Shown here: positions 1 to 7,029 of the stretch, piece after piece
How the letters are laid out: each line of letters opens with the position of its first letter
How positions within the stretch are numbered: the first letter of the stretch is position 1
From: OFTM10 sp964196195
GTDB lineage: Bacteria > Actinomycetota > Acidimicrobiia > Acidimicrobiales > Aldehydirespiratoraceae
Length of the DNA: 10,623 nt
Reading direction: 5' to 3'
NCBI GenBank assembly: GCA_964196195.1
Contig: CAXMSE010000009.1
Coordinates: 1 to 10,623 of the forward strand
Position numbers and translations under genes: made by a program
Notes under the pieces: model-generated
What the model saw: only the letters and a program-made list of their open reading frames with translations
Told to the model about the DNA's origin: nothing
The model's database searches: none

Positions 1-609
1 CTGATACGTCTTCGCACCCTCGGCCTCGGGATCGATCCGGGCGTTGGCCACGTCCCACTCAGCGCGCGTGATCGGCCCCACATAGCCGAGCAGGTGGGCA
101 GCGAGGCTTCCATACGGGTAGTGCCGCACCGTGCGTTGCACTACCTCCACACCGGGGAACTCATCGGGCCGCTCCCCCACGAAGACCAGCAACTCGGGGT
201 CGACATCCACTGCCACCGGGATCCGCTCGAACGGCCCATAGGAACGGTCTGTCACCTCTTCGCGGATCGTATCGACCTTGGTGAGGCGACCCGAGCGGCT
301 CACGGCAATGGCCAGACGGAGGAACATCGCCTCTTGGCCAGCGAAGTCCAGCTCCTCGAGTGCGGCCCGATCGACCGTGACCACCTGGACAACCTTGTTG
401 TCGACGATCACCCGCCCGTCGCGGTCGAGGATCCGCCCTCGCGGAGCCTCCTCGTAGACGGGTTCCAGTACGTTGGTGAGCGCCTCCTGCTGGAACTGCT
501 CGCTCTCGAGAGCCTGGAGATACCAGAGACGAGCCACCAACGCGCCGAAGAGCGAAAATGCCACAAACGCGAAGATGCGAAGGCGAAGTCGCTGGGGATC
601 TTCGTCCAT
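1..609 (-). CDS. mrdA: Penicillin-binding protein 2 (elongasome transpeptidase), N-terminal part, cut by window edge
   Basis: The first 203 codons of a class B PBP are open from the ATG at 609 to the left edge. The protein is a membrane-anchored DD-transpeptidase that cross-links peptidoglycan during lateral wall growth together with RodA and MreBCD. Visible in order are a short basic cytoplasmic start (MDEDPQRLRLR), one membrane segment (about residues 12-30, ending RLWYLQ), and the class B hallmark PRGRILDRDG (about residues 57-66). A pedestal region follows, with RTVRHYPYG and HLLGYVG (about residues 160-177). The catalytic SxxK, SxN and KTG motifs lie outside the window. The ATG overlaps the mreD stop (ATGA) and has GAGG 7 bases upstream (617-620), so translation is probably coupled. 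Position after mreBCD supports PBP2 over other class B PBPs. A rodA gene would be expected next but is not visible. Confidence 0.93.
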   Translation of the reverse strand, partial: MDEDPQRLRLRIFAFVAFSLFGALVARLWYLQALESEQFQQEALTNVLEPVYEEAPRGRILDRDGRVIVDNKVVQVVTVDRAALEELDFAGQEAMFLRLAIAVSRSGRLTKVDTIREEVTDRSYGPFERIPVAVDVDPELLVFVGERPDEFPGVEVVQRTVRHYPYGSLAAHLLGYVGPITRAEWDVANARIDPEAEGAKTYQ

Positions 610-1100
610 CAGCGCACCTCGCTGTCGACGAGAGCCCAGCGCATCATCGGGGCCACCACGGGGGTGAGAGCGGCATTGACCAGCCCCACGAGGAGGCTCA
701 CCCTCAGCATCTCGACGTCGACCAGACCTCGCTGCCCGACGAGCTCGCCGATCAGGGCGTAGGCGATGACTGTGGAGGCGCTGGCCAGGCCAACCACCGC
801 AACCAGCTGGAAACGAGAGTCGTGGAACAGGCCCTCCTCCAGTGAGGCCACAGCGAACGCCACCAGCGCGAACGTGACGGCGGCAACGCCGAGAGGAGTT
901 GGGAGATACACATCCCAGATCAAGCCGGCGATAAACGCTATGAGTGGGCCACGTTCGGGGCCGGCGAAGAATCCGGCGATCACCGCAACGAGAGCAAGGA
1001 GTTCGGGGGCCACACCTGCCACCCGAACATCGATGAACACGGTGAGCTGCACGATGATCGCGATCAGGTAGACCGCGGCGACCTTGATCGGGGTGCTCAT
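609..1100 (-). CDS. mreD: Rod shape-determining membrane protein MreD
   Basis: A 163-residue, very hydrophobic protein with about five predicted membrane segments (roughly residues 5-22, 30-47, 50-65, 70-90 and 98-120, plus a hydrophobic stretch near the C-terminus). Length and topology fit MreD, the small integral membrane partner of MreC in the elongasome. The family is poorly conserved in sequence; the recognisable part here is GFFAGPERGPLIAFIAGLIWD (residues about 43-63), which resembles the usual GAxxGFxxGLxxD region. The ATG overlaps the mreC stop by four bases (ATGA) and GAGG sits at 1105-1108, inside the mreC end. The gene is between mreC and mrdA, as expected. No anomaly seen. Confidence 0.92.
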   Translation of the reverse strand: MSTPIKVAAVYLIAIIVQLTVFIDVRVAGVAPELLALVAVIAGFFAGPERGPLIAFIAGLIWDVYLPTPLGVAAVTFALVAFAVASLEEGLFHDSRFQLVAVVGLASASTVIAYALIGELVGQRGLVDVEMLRVSLLVGLVNAALTPVVAPMMRWALVDSEVR

Positions 1101-2041
1101 CCGCCCTCGCCCTCGACCGCATCGTCGGCGGGATCGGGCTCCACCTCGAGAGGGACGATGATGCTCGGCACGGGCTCCTCGAGAGGCACCTGGTCAATAC
1201 CTTCGGCCAGCAGCACCGTGACAAACCCGAGATCGCTCACGTCGTTGGACAGCTGCACCGTCACTTCGAGGGACAGTCCATCGACGGCCTGCTCGGCCGC
1301 TATCACCCAGCCGAGGGGGATCTCCGCCGGATACCGACTTGCAGCTGCGGTGACCACCGCGGTCCCCGGTGCAGGGAGCAGGGACAGGTCGTCATCTTCG
1401 GGCCAGTCGAGGCCCTGGTCGATCTTGAAGAGGCCGTCGTGACCTGGCTCGGCCTGGCCCAGCCCGACCTCATCAGTGTCGACCAGGCGAACGCCTATGA
1501 CGAGGTTGTTGTCGCTGATCAGTTGCACGGTTGCGGTGGTGACATCCACCCGATCGACGCGACCGACCAGACCGGCGCCGGTGACGACGGCCATTCCCGA
1601 TCGAATGCCTGCATTGCTGCCTTTGTCGATGGTGATCACGTCCGAGTCGAAATTACCGACCGCGCCACGCACAACGGTCGCGGTCTCGAATGGGACGTCC
1701 TCGAGGTAGGTGATGTCGGCGGCGTCAAGCAGACGTTGGAAGGCGAGCCGCTCGGCATCGGCGCGAATCTGATCGCCCCGGAGTCCATCGAGTTCCTCGC
1801 GTAAGGTGGCGTTCTGCGCTTCGAGGTCGTCGTAATCGAACACCGCGTTCCAGGCGTCAGAGAACGGCGAGAAGACCGTGCCGGCGACCTCGGTGACAGG
1901 ATGGAGAAGGTCGCGAACGAACCGTTGGGCCGAATCGAGAGGGCCAAAGCTCCGGAGGTCGAGCGTGAGCAGGGTGATCGCAGTGAGCACCAGCAAGATG
2001 AGCCGGTGTCGTGATCGCCCGATGCGCTGGGCGAGCGCCAT
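1097..2041 (-). CDS. mreC: Rod shape-determining protein MreC
   Basis: A 314-residue bitopic protein: short basic cytoplasmic tail, one membrane helix (about residues 13-30), a coiled-coil segment (about 72-107, rich in Leu, Glu and Arg), then the beta-rich extracytoplasmic region (about 118-285). The latter carries the MreC-type stretch ITIDKGSNAGIRSGMAVV and GLVGRVDRV (about residues 137-165). MreC forms a scaffold that links MreB filaments and MreD to PBP2 and RodA. The C-terminus is a Pro/Glu/Asp-rich tail of about 30 residues (EPDPADDAVEGEGG at the end), not part of the core fold. The start is ATG, 12 bases after the mreB stop. No Shine-Dalgarno sequence is visible in that gap, so expression probably depends on translation of mreB. 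Confidence 0.95.
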   Translation of the reverse strand: MALAQRIGRSRHRLILLVLTAITLLTLDLRSFGPLDSAQRFVRDLLHPVTEVAGTVFSPFSDAWNAVFDYDDLEAQNATLREELDGLRGDQIRADAERLAFQRLLDAADITYLEDVPFETATVVRGAVGNFDSDVITIDKGSNAGIRSGMAVVTGAGLVGRVDRVDVTTATVQLISDNNLVIGVRLVDTDEVGLGQAEPGHDGLFKIDQGLDWPEDDDLSLLPAPGTAVVTAAASRYPAEIPLGWVIAAEQAVDGLSLEVTVQLSNDVSDLGFVTVLLAEGIDQVPLEEPVPSIIVPLEVEPDPADDAVEGEGG

Positions 2042-2053
2042 GGCGAGGAGGGG

Positions 2054-3103
<1,050 letters not shown>

Positions 3104-3112
3104 GGGGACAAG

Positions 3113-3118
3113 CCTCTT
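3113..3118 (-). promoter_or_regulatory. Ribosome binding site of mreB
   Basis: On the minus strand this reads AAGAGG, 9 bases before the ATG at 3103. It fixes that start and contrasts with ndk and tig, which have no such site. Confidence 0.6.
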
Positions 3119-3161
3119 GACCGGAACAGGGGTTGGTGCGCAGCCGGGGAAGATCCATGGA

Positions 3162-3186
3162 AGACTCCCTCCGCTCAGGGAAGTCT
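3162..3186. repeat. Hyphenated inverted repeat in the mreB leader
   Basis: Arms AGACTCCCT (3162-3170) and AGGGAAGTCT (3177-3186) are complementary over nine pairs, with one bulged A and a six-base spacer. The repeat lies 59-83 bases upstream of the mreB ATG. On the minus strand, TAGACT at 3182-3187 overlaps one arm and matches the actinobacterial -10 pattern TANNNT. A TTGCAT 19 bases further upstream is a weak -35 candidate. The repeat could be an operator over the start of transcription or a leader hairpin; neither is proven. Confidence 0.4.
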
Positions 3187-3236
3187 AGGCGCGAATGGTC
3201 ACAAGAATGCAATAGAGAGACGGCCTGTAATCATTC

Positions 3237-3253
3237 CACCACTCTAAGTGGTG
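3237..3253 (-). terminator. Possible terminator hairpin after ndk
   Basis: A perfect seven-base inverted repeat (CACCACT / AGTGGTG) with a three-base loop starts about 12 bases after the ndk stop. The following minus-strand bases are GAATGATTAC, without a T run, so it is not a textbook intrinsic terminator. It may separate ndk from the mre operon only partially. Confidence 0.35.
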
Positions 3254-3264
3254 CCGCGTGGTGG

Positions 3265-3672
3265 CTACAGTCCCGGGAAGAAGATGCCGATCTCGCGCTC
3301 CGCCGACGCCAGCGAATCGGAACCGTGGATCAGGTTCTCGGTGAAAAGGGTGCCGAGGTCGCCACGGATCGTGCCTGGCGCAGCTTCGAGCGGGTTGGTG
3401 GCGCCCATCATCTGGCGCACGACTTTCCAGGTGTCTTCGGGACCTTCGATCACTGCCACCAGGGCGGGTCCCCGACTCATGAATTCAACGAGGCCGTCGT
3501 AGAAGGGCTTGCCCACGTGCTCCTCGTAATGCCGGGCCAGAGTGTCGGCATCGAGGGTGCGCAGCTCTGCGGCAACGAGCCCGAAACCCTTGGTCTCGAG
3601 ACGGCCGAGGACTTCCCCGACCAGACCCCGTTCGACGGTGTCGGGCTTGCAGATGACAAGAGTGCGATCCAT
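3265..3672 (-). CDS. ndk: Nucleoside diphosphate kinase
   Basis: A 135-residue protein of standard length. It transfers the gamma phosphate from ATP to NDPs through a phosphohistidine and balances NTP and dNTP pools in the cytoplasm. Family features seen are the start RTLVICKPD with Lys9, GKPFYDGLVEFM (55-65), MGATNPLEAAPGTIRGD (89-105) and the active-site NLIHGSDS with His116. All expected active-site residues appear present. The gene follows the pilin-like gene and precedes mreB, as in Streptomyces where ndk lies next to mreB. The ATG at 3672 has no Shine-Dalgarno sequence. Instead a TAGCCT box ends 6 bases before it, which suggests a leaderless transcript. Confidence 0.98.
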   Translation of the reverse strand: MDRTLVICKPDTVERGLVGEVLGRLETKGFGLVAAELRTLDADTLARHYEEHVGKPFYDGLVEFMSRGPALVAVIEGPEDTWKVVRQMMGATNPLEAAPGTIRGDLGTLFTENLIHGSDSLASAEREIGIFFPGL

Positions 3673-3678
3673 CCGGCG

Positions 3679-3684
3679 AGGCTA
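3679..3684 (-). promoter_or_regulatory. Candidate -10 box of a leaderless ndk promoter
   Basis: The minus strand reads TAGCCT, fitting TANNNT, with only six bases (CGCCGG) before the ndk ATG. Transcription from it would begin at or next to the start codon. There is no clear -35 box and no ribosome binding site. Confidence 0.4.
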
Positions 3685-3705
3685 CCGAGCCCCGCCGGGG
3701 ATCGG
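3685..3705 (-). terminator. GC-rich hairpin between the pilin-like gene and ndk
   Basis: CCGATCCCC and GGGGCTCGG (minus strand) form a nine-pair stem with one mismatch and a three-base loop, 15 bases after the pilin/Ig stop codon. No T tract follows. It abuts the ndk -10 candidate, so it could end the upstream transcript or act in the promoter region. Confidence 0.35.
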
Positions 3706-3720
3706 GCCGAACAGCTGCTG

Positions 3721-4026
3721 TCAGGTGTCGAGCTCGAAGCTCGACTTCGAGGGAGCGTAGGTCGTGCCGCTCTCTCCGACAATCGAGTCGATCGTGACGA
3801 CAACCTTGAAGTCGCTGCTGCTCAGCCCCTTCCGCTTGAATGTGATCTTGCCCCTGTCATTGGTGGTGCCGGTCGCGCTTGCCGTCGTGCCATCGGCCAG
3901 GGTGAACGTCACCGAGACGGTGGCCTTTTTGAGGTAGTCACCGTTCTCGTCCTCGAGAGTGATCCGGGTCTTTGCCACCCACCCCTTGTCGTAGTAGGTG
4001 CGATCTCTCCAGCTCGTCTTCGACAC
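3721..4026 (-). CDS. Ig-like beta domain, probably the C-terminal half of a frame-split pilin protein
   Basis: 101 codons from a GTG at 4026. The product is beta-rich: GWVAKTRITLEDENGDYLKK, then ATVSVTF, TTNDRGKITFKRKG and FKVVVTIDSIV. This alternation of strands, with an NG turn and a Thr-rich D-R-G-K-I-T segment, resembles bacterial Ig-like domains found in surface proteins; the fold is inferred, not shown. Alone it has no signal peptide or membrane anchor, which makes it unlikely as a separate secreted protein. Upstream, the same frame reads PTTIAAPDEV before SKTSW, a sensible continuation of the Thr/Ala linker of the upstream pilin-like ORF, which is in another frame. I read it as the distal part of that protein, separated by a one-base frame change, though separate initiation at the GTG is possible. 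Confidence 0.55.
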   Translation of the reverse strand: MSKTSWRDRTYYDKGWVAKTRITLEDENGDYLKKATVSVTFTLADGTTASATGTTNDRGKITFKRKGLSSSDFKVVVTIDSIVGESGTTYAPSKSSFELDT

Positions 4027-4388
4027 CTCGTCGGGCGCCGCGATCGTTGTGGGTCCGCGGCCGCAGTAGTGGTGGTGGGGGCAGCAGTGGTGGTGGCCGG
4101 CGCAGCGGTGATGGTCGAGGTCGTCGACGAGGTCGCCGCCGCTGTGGTGGTTGTGGCATCGAAGGCCGCAAGGTCCTTCTGGCCGATGTCCTCGGCCGTG
4201 TCGGTGTAGTGCTCCTGGATGCCCTCGTCCATCATCTCGAAGCTGGCCGTGCTACCGACCAACAACAATGAGACGACGAGTGCGTACTCGATACCCGACA
4301 CGCCGCGGTCGTCTCGCCTGGTATGTCGATTAAGGAATCTCAGCAGCAAACCCACGAGACAGTGATCGGCCCGCAACGGGGTTGCCAC
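3909..4388 (-). CDS. Flp/Fap-type (type IVb) prepilin-like protein with Thr/Ala linker; 3' end out of frame
   Basis: The first 111 codons read as a surface protein: basic leader (residues 1-29), then G29|VSGIEY with Glu at +5 and Tyr at +6. This is the Flp prepilin peptidase site and E-Y pair. A hydrophobic helix follows (33-48), then a polar helix (SFEMMDEGIQEHYTDTAEDIG), then a Thr/Ala/Pro linker (78-111). After about residue 112 the frame yields Arg-rich, low-quality sequence up to the stop at 3909, while another frame carries an Ig-like domain. Restoring one base near 4050-4081 would give a protein of about 222 residues, far longer than usual Flp pilins (about 50-70). The start is GTG at 4388 without a clear ribosome binding site; an in-frame TAG lies at 4407-4409. 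The gene sits between folC and ndk. No tad assembly genes are visible. Confidence 0.6.
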   Translation of the reverse strand: MATPLRADHCLVGLLLRFLNRHTRRDDRGVSGIEYALVVSLLLVGSTASFEMMDEGIQEHYTDTAEDIGQKDLAAFDATTTTAAATSSTTSTITAAPATTTAAPTTTTAAADPQRSRRPTRCRRRAGEIAPTTTRGGWQRPGSLSRTRTVTTSKRPPSR

Positions 4389-4395
4389 TTCATGG

Positions 4396-4405
4396 ACCGA
4401 TCGGT
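4396..4405. repeat. Perfect ten-base palindrome before the pilin-like gene
   Basis: ACCGATCGGT ends eight bases before the GTG start, within the 55-base gap after folC. It could be a small operator, but CGATCG is frequent in this genome, so chance is a real alternative. No convincing -10 or -35 box was found in this gap. Confidence 0.25.
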
Positions 4406-4443
4406 TCTATCTTTCAGGCGATTGGCACTAGGGCACTTCGGCC

Positions 4444-5742
4444 TCAGAGTTCGTCGGCGATGGCCCTCACCGCACCCACAACGGTGATCGAGCCCGCGAC
4501 CACCACCATGTCGTCTACGTCGACCTGCCCCAGAACATGATCGAGAGCACTCTCGACGTCGACCACAGCCTCTGCCACTGCGCCGGCCTCGATGGCCGCG
4601 TCCCTCAGGACCGCGGCTTCAACACCACGAGCGGTGGGTGCCGTGCAGGTCACGACGAGTTCGTAGCTGGCCACCTCGAGCGCCTTGAACACCGCGACCG
4701 GGTCGCGCCCATCCTGCATGCCGACCACCAGGAACCGGCGATTCCCCTCGCCAAAATCGTGAGCCACCGACGCAGCCAAGGCGCAAGCACCAGGCACGTT
4801 GTGGGCGGCATCGATGAGCACCAGCGGGCTGCGGTGGACGATCTCGAGGCGGCCCGGGACTTCGACGGTGTCGAAGGCCTCGATCACGACATCCTCGGGA
4901 AGAGGGGCGTCGAAGAACTCCTCCACCACGGTGACCGCCAGCGCGGCATTGTCGCCCTGATGGGAACCATGGAGACGAATGAAGATCTGGTCGAGTTCGG
5001 CGCGGGGTGTGCGGATCGTGATCGCCCGGCCTCCCACTGCCAGTTGGTCCTCGACGAGGGCGAAGTCGGTGTCGCGAAGAACGGTGCGGGCTGCACCTTC
5101 GGCGGCAAACACTTCTGCCAACTGCGGATCGGGCTCACCCAGCACGAGCACCGACTCGGGCTCGATGATTCCGGCCTTCTCTTCGGCGATCGACCGACGC
5201 CAATCACCATCACCGGATGTGTGGTCGAGGCCCACATTCGTGACCACCGCGATCTGGGCCGACACAACGTTGGTGGCGTCGTAACGGCCGAGCATCCCCA
5301 CCTCGACCACCGCCACATCGACAGCCTCGTTCGCGAAGTGGAGCAGGGCGGCTGCGGTGACCGTCTCGAACCAGGTGAGCTGGCCCAACTCATGGGCAGA
5401 TGCGGCAAGCACCACATCACCAATGGCCTCACCGAACCCATCATCGGCGATCGCCTCGGCGCCGACCCGGATCCGCTCATTCACCCGTTCGAGATGAGGG
5501 CTGGTGTAGGTACCGACCCTCAGCCCCATCGCGGTGAGCATGCACTCGATGAGACGAATCGTCGATCCCTTGCCGTTGGTGCCCGTCACATGGATGACCG
5601 GGTAGGCGTCCTGGGGATCGCCGAGTGACTCCATGAGAGAAGTGATCGGTTCGAGGGAGAGTCCTTCGACGTTGCCGGCTCGCGGCACTACCTCGTAGTT
5701 GATCAGGGAGTCGAGATGGTCGAGTGCCTCGTCGTAGTTCAC
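4444..5742 (-). CDS. folC: Bifunctional dihydrofolate synthase / folylpolyglutamate synthase
   Basis: A 432-residue Mur-ligase-family enzyme that adds glutamate to dihydropteroate and to tetrahydrofolates using ATP, in the cytoplasm. Motifs in order are the P-loop GTNGKGS (54-60), TSPHLERVNERI (80-91), WFETVTAAAL (124-133), VEVGMLGRYDATN (146-158), TNVGLDH (168-174), LHGSHQGDNAALA (257-269), PGRLEIV (296-302) and DAAHN (311-315). Length is normal. The start is GTG at 5742, 19 bases after the clpX stop, with no obvious Shine-Dalgarno sequence, so coupling to clpX is likely. In Streptomyces and Mycobacterium valS usually lies directly upstream of folC; here clpX does. Confidence 0.96.
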   Translation of the reverse strand: MNYDEALDHLDSLINYEVVPRAGNVEGLSLEPITSLMESLGDPQDAYPVIHVTGTNGKGSTIRLIECMLTAMGLRVGTYTSPHLERVNERIRVGAEAIADDGFGEAIGDVVLAASAHELGQLTWFETVTAAALLHFANEAVDVAVVEVGMLGRYDATNVVSAQIAVVTNVGLDHTSGDGDWRRSIAEEKAGIIEPESVLVLGEPDPQLAEVFAAEGAARTVLRDTDFALVEDQLAVGGRAITIRTPRAELDQIFIRLHGSHQGDNAALAVTVVEEFFDAPLPEDVVIEAFDTVEVPGRLEIVHRSPLVLIDAAHNVPGACALAASVAHDFGEGNRRFLVVGMQDGRDPVAVFKALEVASYELVVTCTAPTARGVEAAVLRDAAIEAGAVAEAVVDVESALDHVLGQVDVDDMVVVAGSITVVGAVRAIADEL

Positions 5743-5761
5743 AACCCGCGTTGGTGGAGGC

Positions 5762-7015
5762 TCAGCTCGCCCGACGCCCCTCCGCGGCGGTGATGATGGT
5801 GGGATCGACCTTGTCGATCACCGCCTCGCGGGTGACGACCACCTTGTCGACATCGTTACGGCCCGGGATGTCGTACATCGTGGCCAGCAGGGTTTCCTCG
5901 AGGATCGCCCTCAGACCTCGGGCACCTGTGGCCCGCTTGACGGCCTCTCCCGCGATCGCGTCGAGGGCATCGTCGGTGAACTCCAGCTCGACATCCTCGA
6001 ATTCGAAGATCTTGTGATACTGCTTCACCAACGCGTTGCGGGGCTCGGTGAGAATCTCGACCAAGGAGTCGCGCTCGAGCTGGCGAACTGCTCCCACCAC
6101 CGGGAGGCGCCCGACGAACTCGGGAATGAGTCCGAACTTGGTGAGGTCCTCGGGCATCACGTCTTCGAAGATCGCACCCAGGTCCTTGTCTTCGGGGCGG
6201 CGAATGTCGGCACCGAAGCCAACCCCGCTGGTGCCGATACGGTTCTCGACGATCTTCTCGATCCCGGCGAACGCCCCGCCACAGATGAACAAGATGTTGG
6301 TGGTATCGATCTGAAGGAATTCCTGGTGAGGGTGCTTGCGGCCGCCCTGTGGTGGCACCGCGGCGGTGGTGCCCTCCAGGATCTTCAACAGAGCCTGTTG
6401 GACCCCTTCGCCCGACACGTCGCGCGTAATCGAGGGATTCTCGCTCTTACGGGCCACCTTGTCGATCTCATCGATGTAGATGATGCCCGTCTCGGCCTTC
6501 TTAACGTCGTAGTCGGCGGCCTGGATCAGCTTTAGGAGGATGTTCTCGACATCTTCACCCACATGGCCGGCCTCGGTGAGCGCGGTGGCGTCGGCGATGG
6601 CGAACGGCACATTGAGCATCCGGGCGAGGGTCTGCGCCATGAGAGTCTTGCCGCAGCCGGTGGGGCCGATGAGCAAAATGTTGGACTTCGCCAGCTCCAC
6701 TTCACCATCGAGGGTGGAGCCCAGCTCGACACGCTTGTAATGGTTGTAGACGGCAACCGAGAGAATCCTCTTGGCCTTGTCCTGGCCGACTATGTAGTCG
6801 TTGAGGAAGGAATAGATGTCGCGTGGAGAGGGCAAATCTCCGAGGCTCACCTCAGAGGTCTCGGCCAGTTCCTCTTCGATGATCTCGTTGCAGAGATCGA
6901 TGCACTCGTCGCAGATGTAGACCCCGGGGCCCGCTATCAACTTCTTCACCTGCTTCTGTGACTTGCCACAGAAGCTGCATTTCAGAAGTTCTCCACCCTC
7001 GCCGAACTTGGCCAC
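5762..7015 (-). CDS. clpX: ATP-dependent Clp protease ATP-binding subunit ClpX
   Basis: A 417-residue AAA+ unfoldase of normal length that recognises tagged substrates and feeds them into ClpP. Seen are a four-Cys zinc-binding N-domain (Cys13, Cys16, Cys35, Cys38), Walker A GPTGCGKT (117-124), Walker B IIYIDEID (178-185), the RKH pore loop (226-228) and the ClpP-docking VGF loop (265-267). Also present are an Arg finger in PEFVGRLP (about Arg303) and sensor-2 GARGLR (364-369). The pore-1 loop reads GHVG (150-153), where E. coli and M. tuberculosis ClpX have GYVG; this is the one unusual residue. The GTG start at 7015 is fixed by GGAGG 8 bases upstream, overlapping the clpP end. It is the third gene of the tig-clpP-clpX-folC operon. 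Confidence 0.98.
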   Translation of the reverse strand: MAKFGEGGELLKCSFCGKSQKQVKKLIAGPGVYICDECIDLCNEIIEEELAETSEVSLGDLPSPRDIYSFLNDYIVGQDKAKRILSVAVYNHYKRVELGSTLDGEVELAKSNILLIGPTGCGKTLMAQTLARMLNVPFAIADATALTEAGHVGEDVENILLKLIQAADYDVKKAETGIIYIDEIDKVARKSENPSITRDVSGEGVQQALLKILEGTTAAVPPQGGRKHPHQEFLQIDTTNILFICGGAFAGIEKIVENRIGTSGVGFGADIRRPEDKDLGAIFEDVMPEDLTKFGLIPEFVGRLPVVGAVRQLERDSLVEILTEPRNALVKQYHKIFEFEDVELEFTDDALDAIAGEAVKRATGARGLRAILEETLLATMYDIPGRNDVDKVVVTREAVIDKVDPTIITAAEGRRAS

Positions 7016-7023
7016 GCGGTCTT

Positions 7024-7028
7024 CCTCC
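7024..7028 (-). promoter_or_regulatory. Strong ribosome binding site of clpX
   Basis: GGAGG on the minus strand, 8 bases before the GTG at 7015 and just after the clpP stop codon begins. It decides the non-ATG start of clpX. Confidence 0.75.
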
Positions 7029-7029
7029 C

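Noticed and set aside
94..762. Plus-strand open frame of 222 codons over mrdA and mreD
   Set aside because: Shadow of the PBP2 N-terminus, which reads through to the window edge with the PRGRILDRDG hallmark.
4055..4081. Programmed -1 ribosomal frameshift signal in the pilin linker
   Set aside because: No X-XXY-YYZ heptamer in the proper phase was found. Slipping at the C5 run would give an unlikely His/Cys/Arg-rich junction, so mutation or sequence error is more likely.
3133..4209. Long plus-strand open frame of 358 codons
   Set aside because: It runs antisense to the mreB leader, ndk and the pilin/Ig gene. Its product is low-complexity Val/Ala/Gly-rich at the end, and the minus strand explains the region with recognisable proteins.
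4537..5628. Plus-strand open frame of 363 codons
   Set aside because: Antisense of folC. The minus-strand product contains all FolC motifs, and this frame is a by-product of high GC content.
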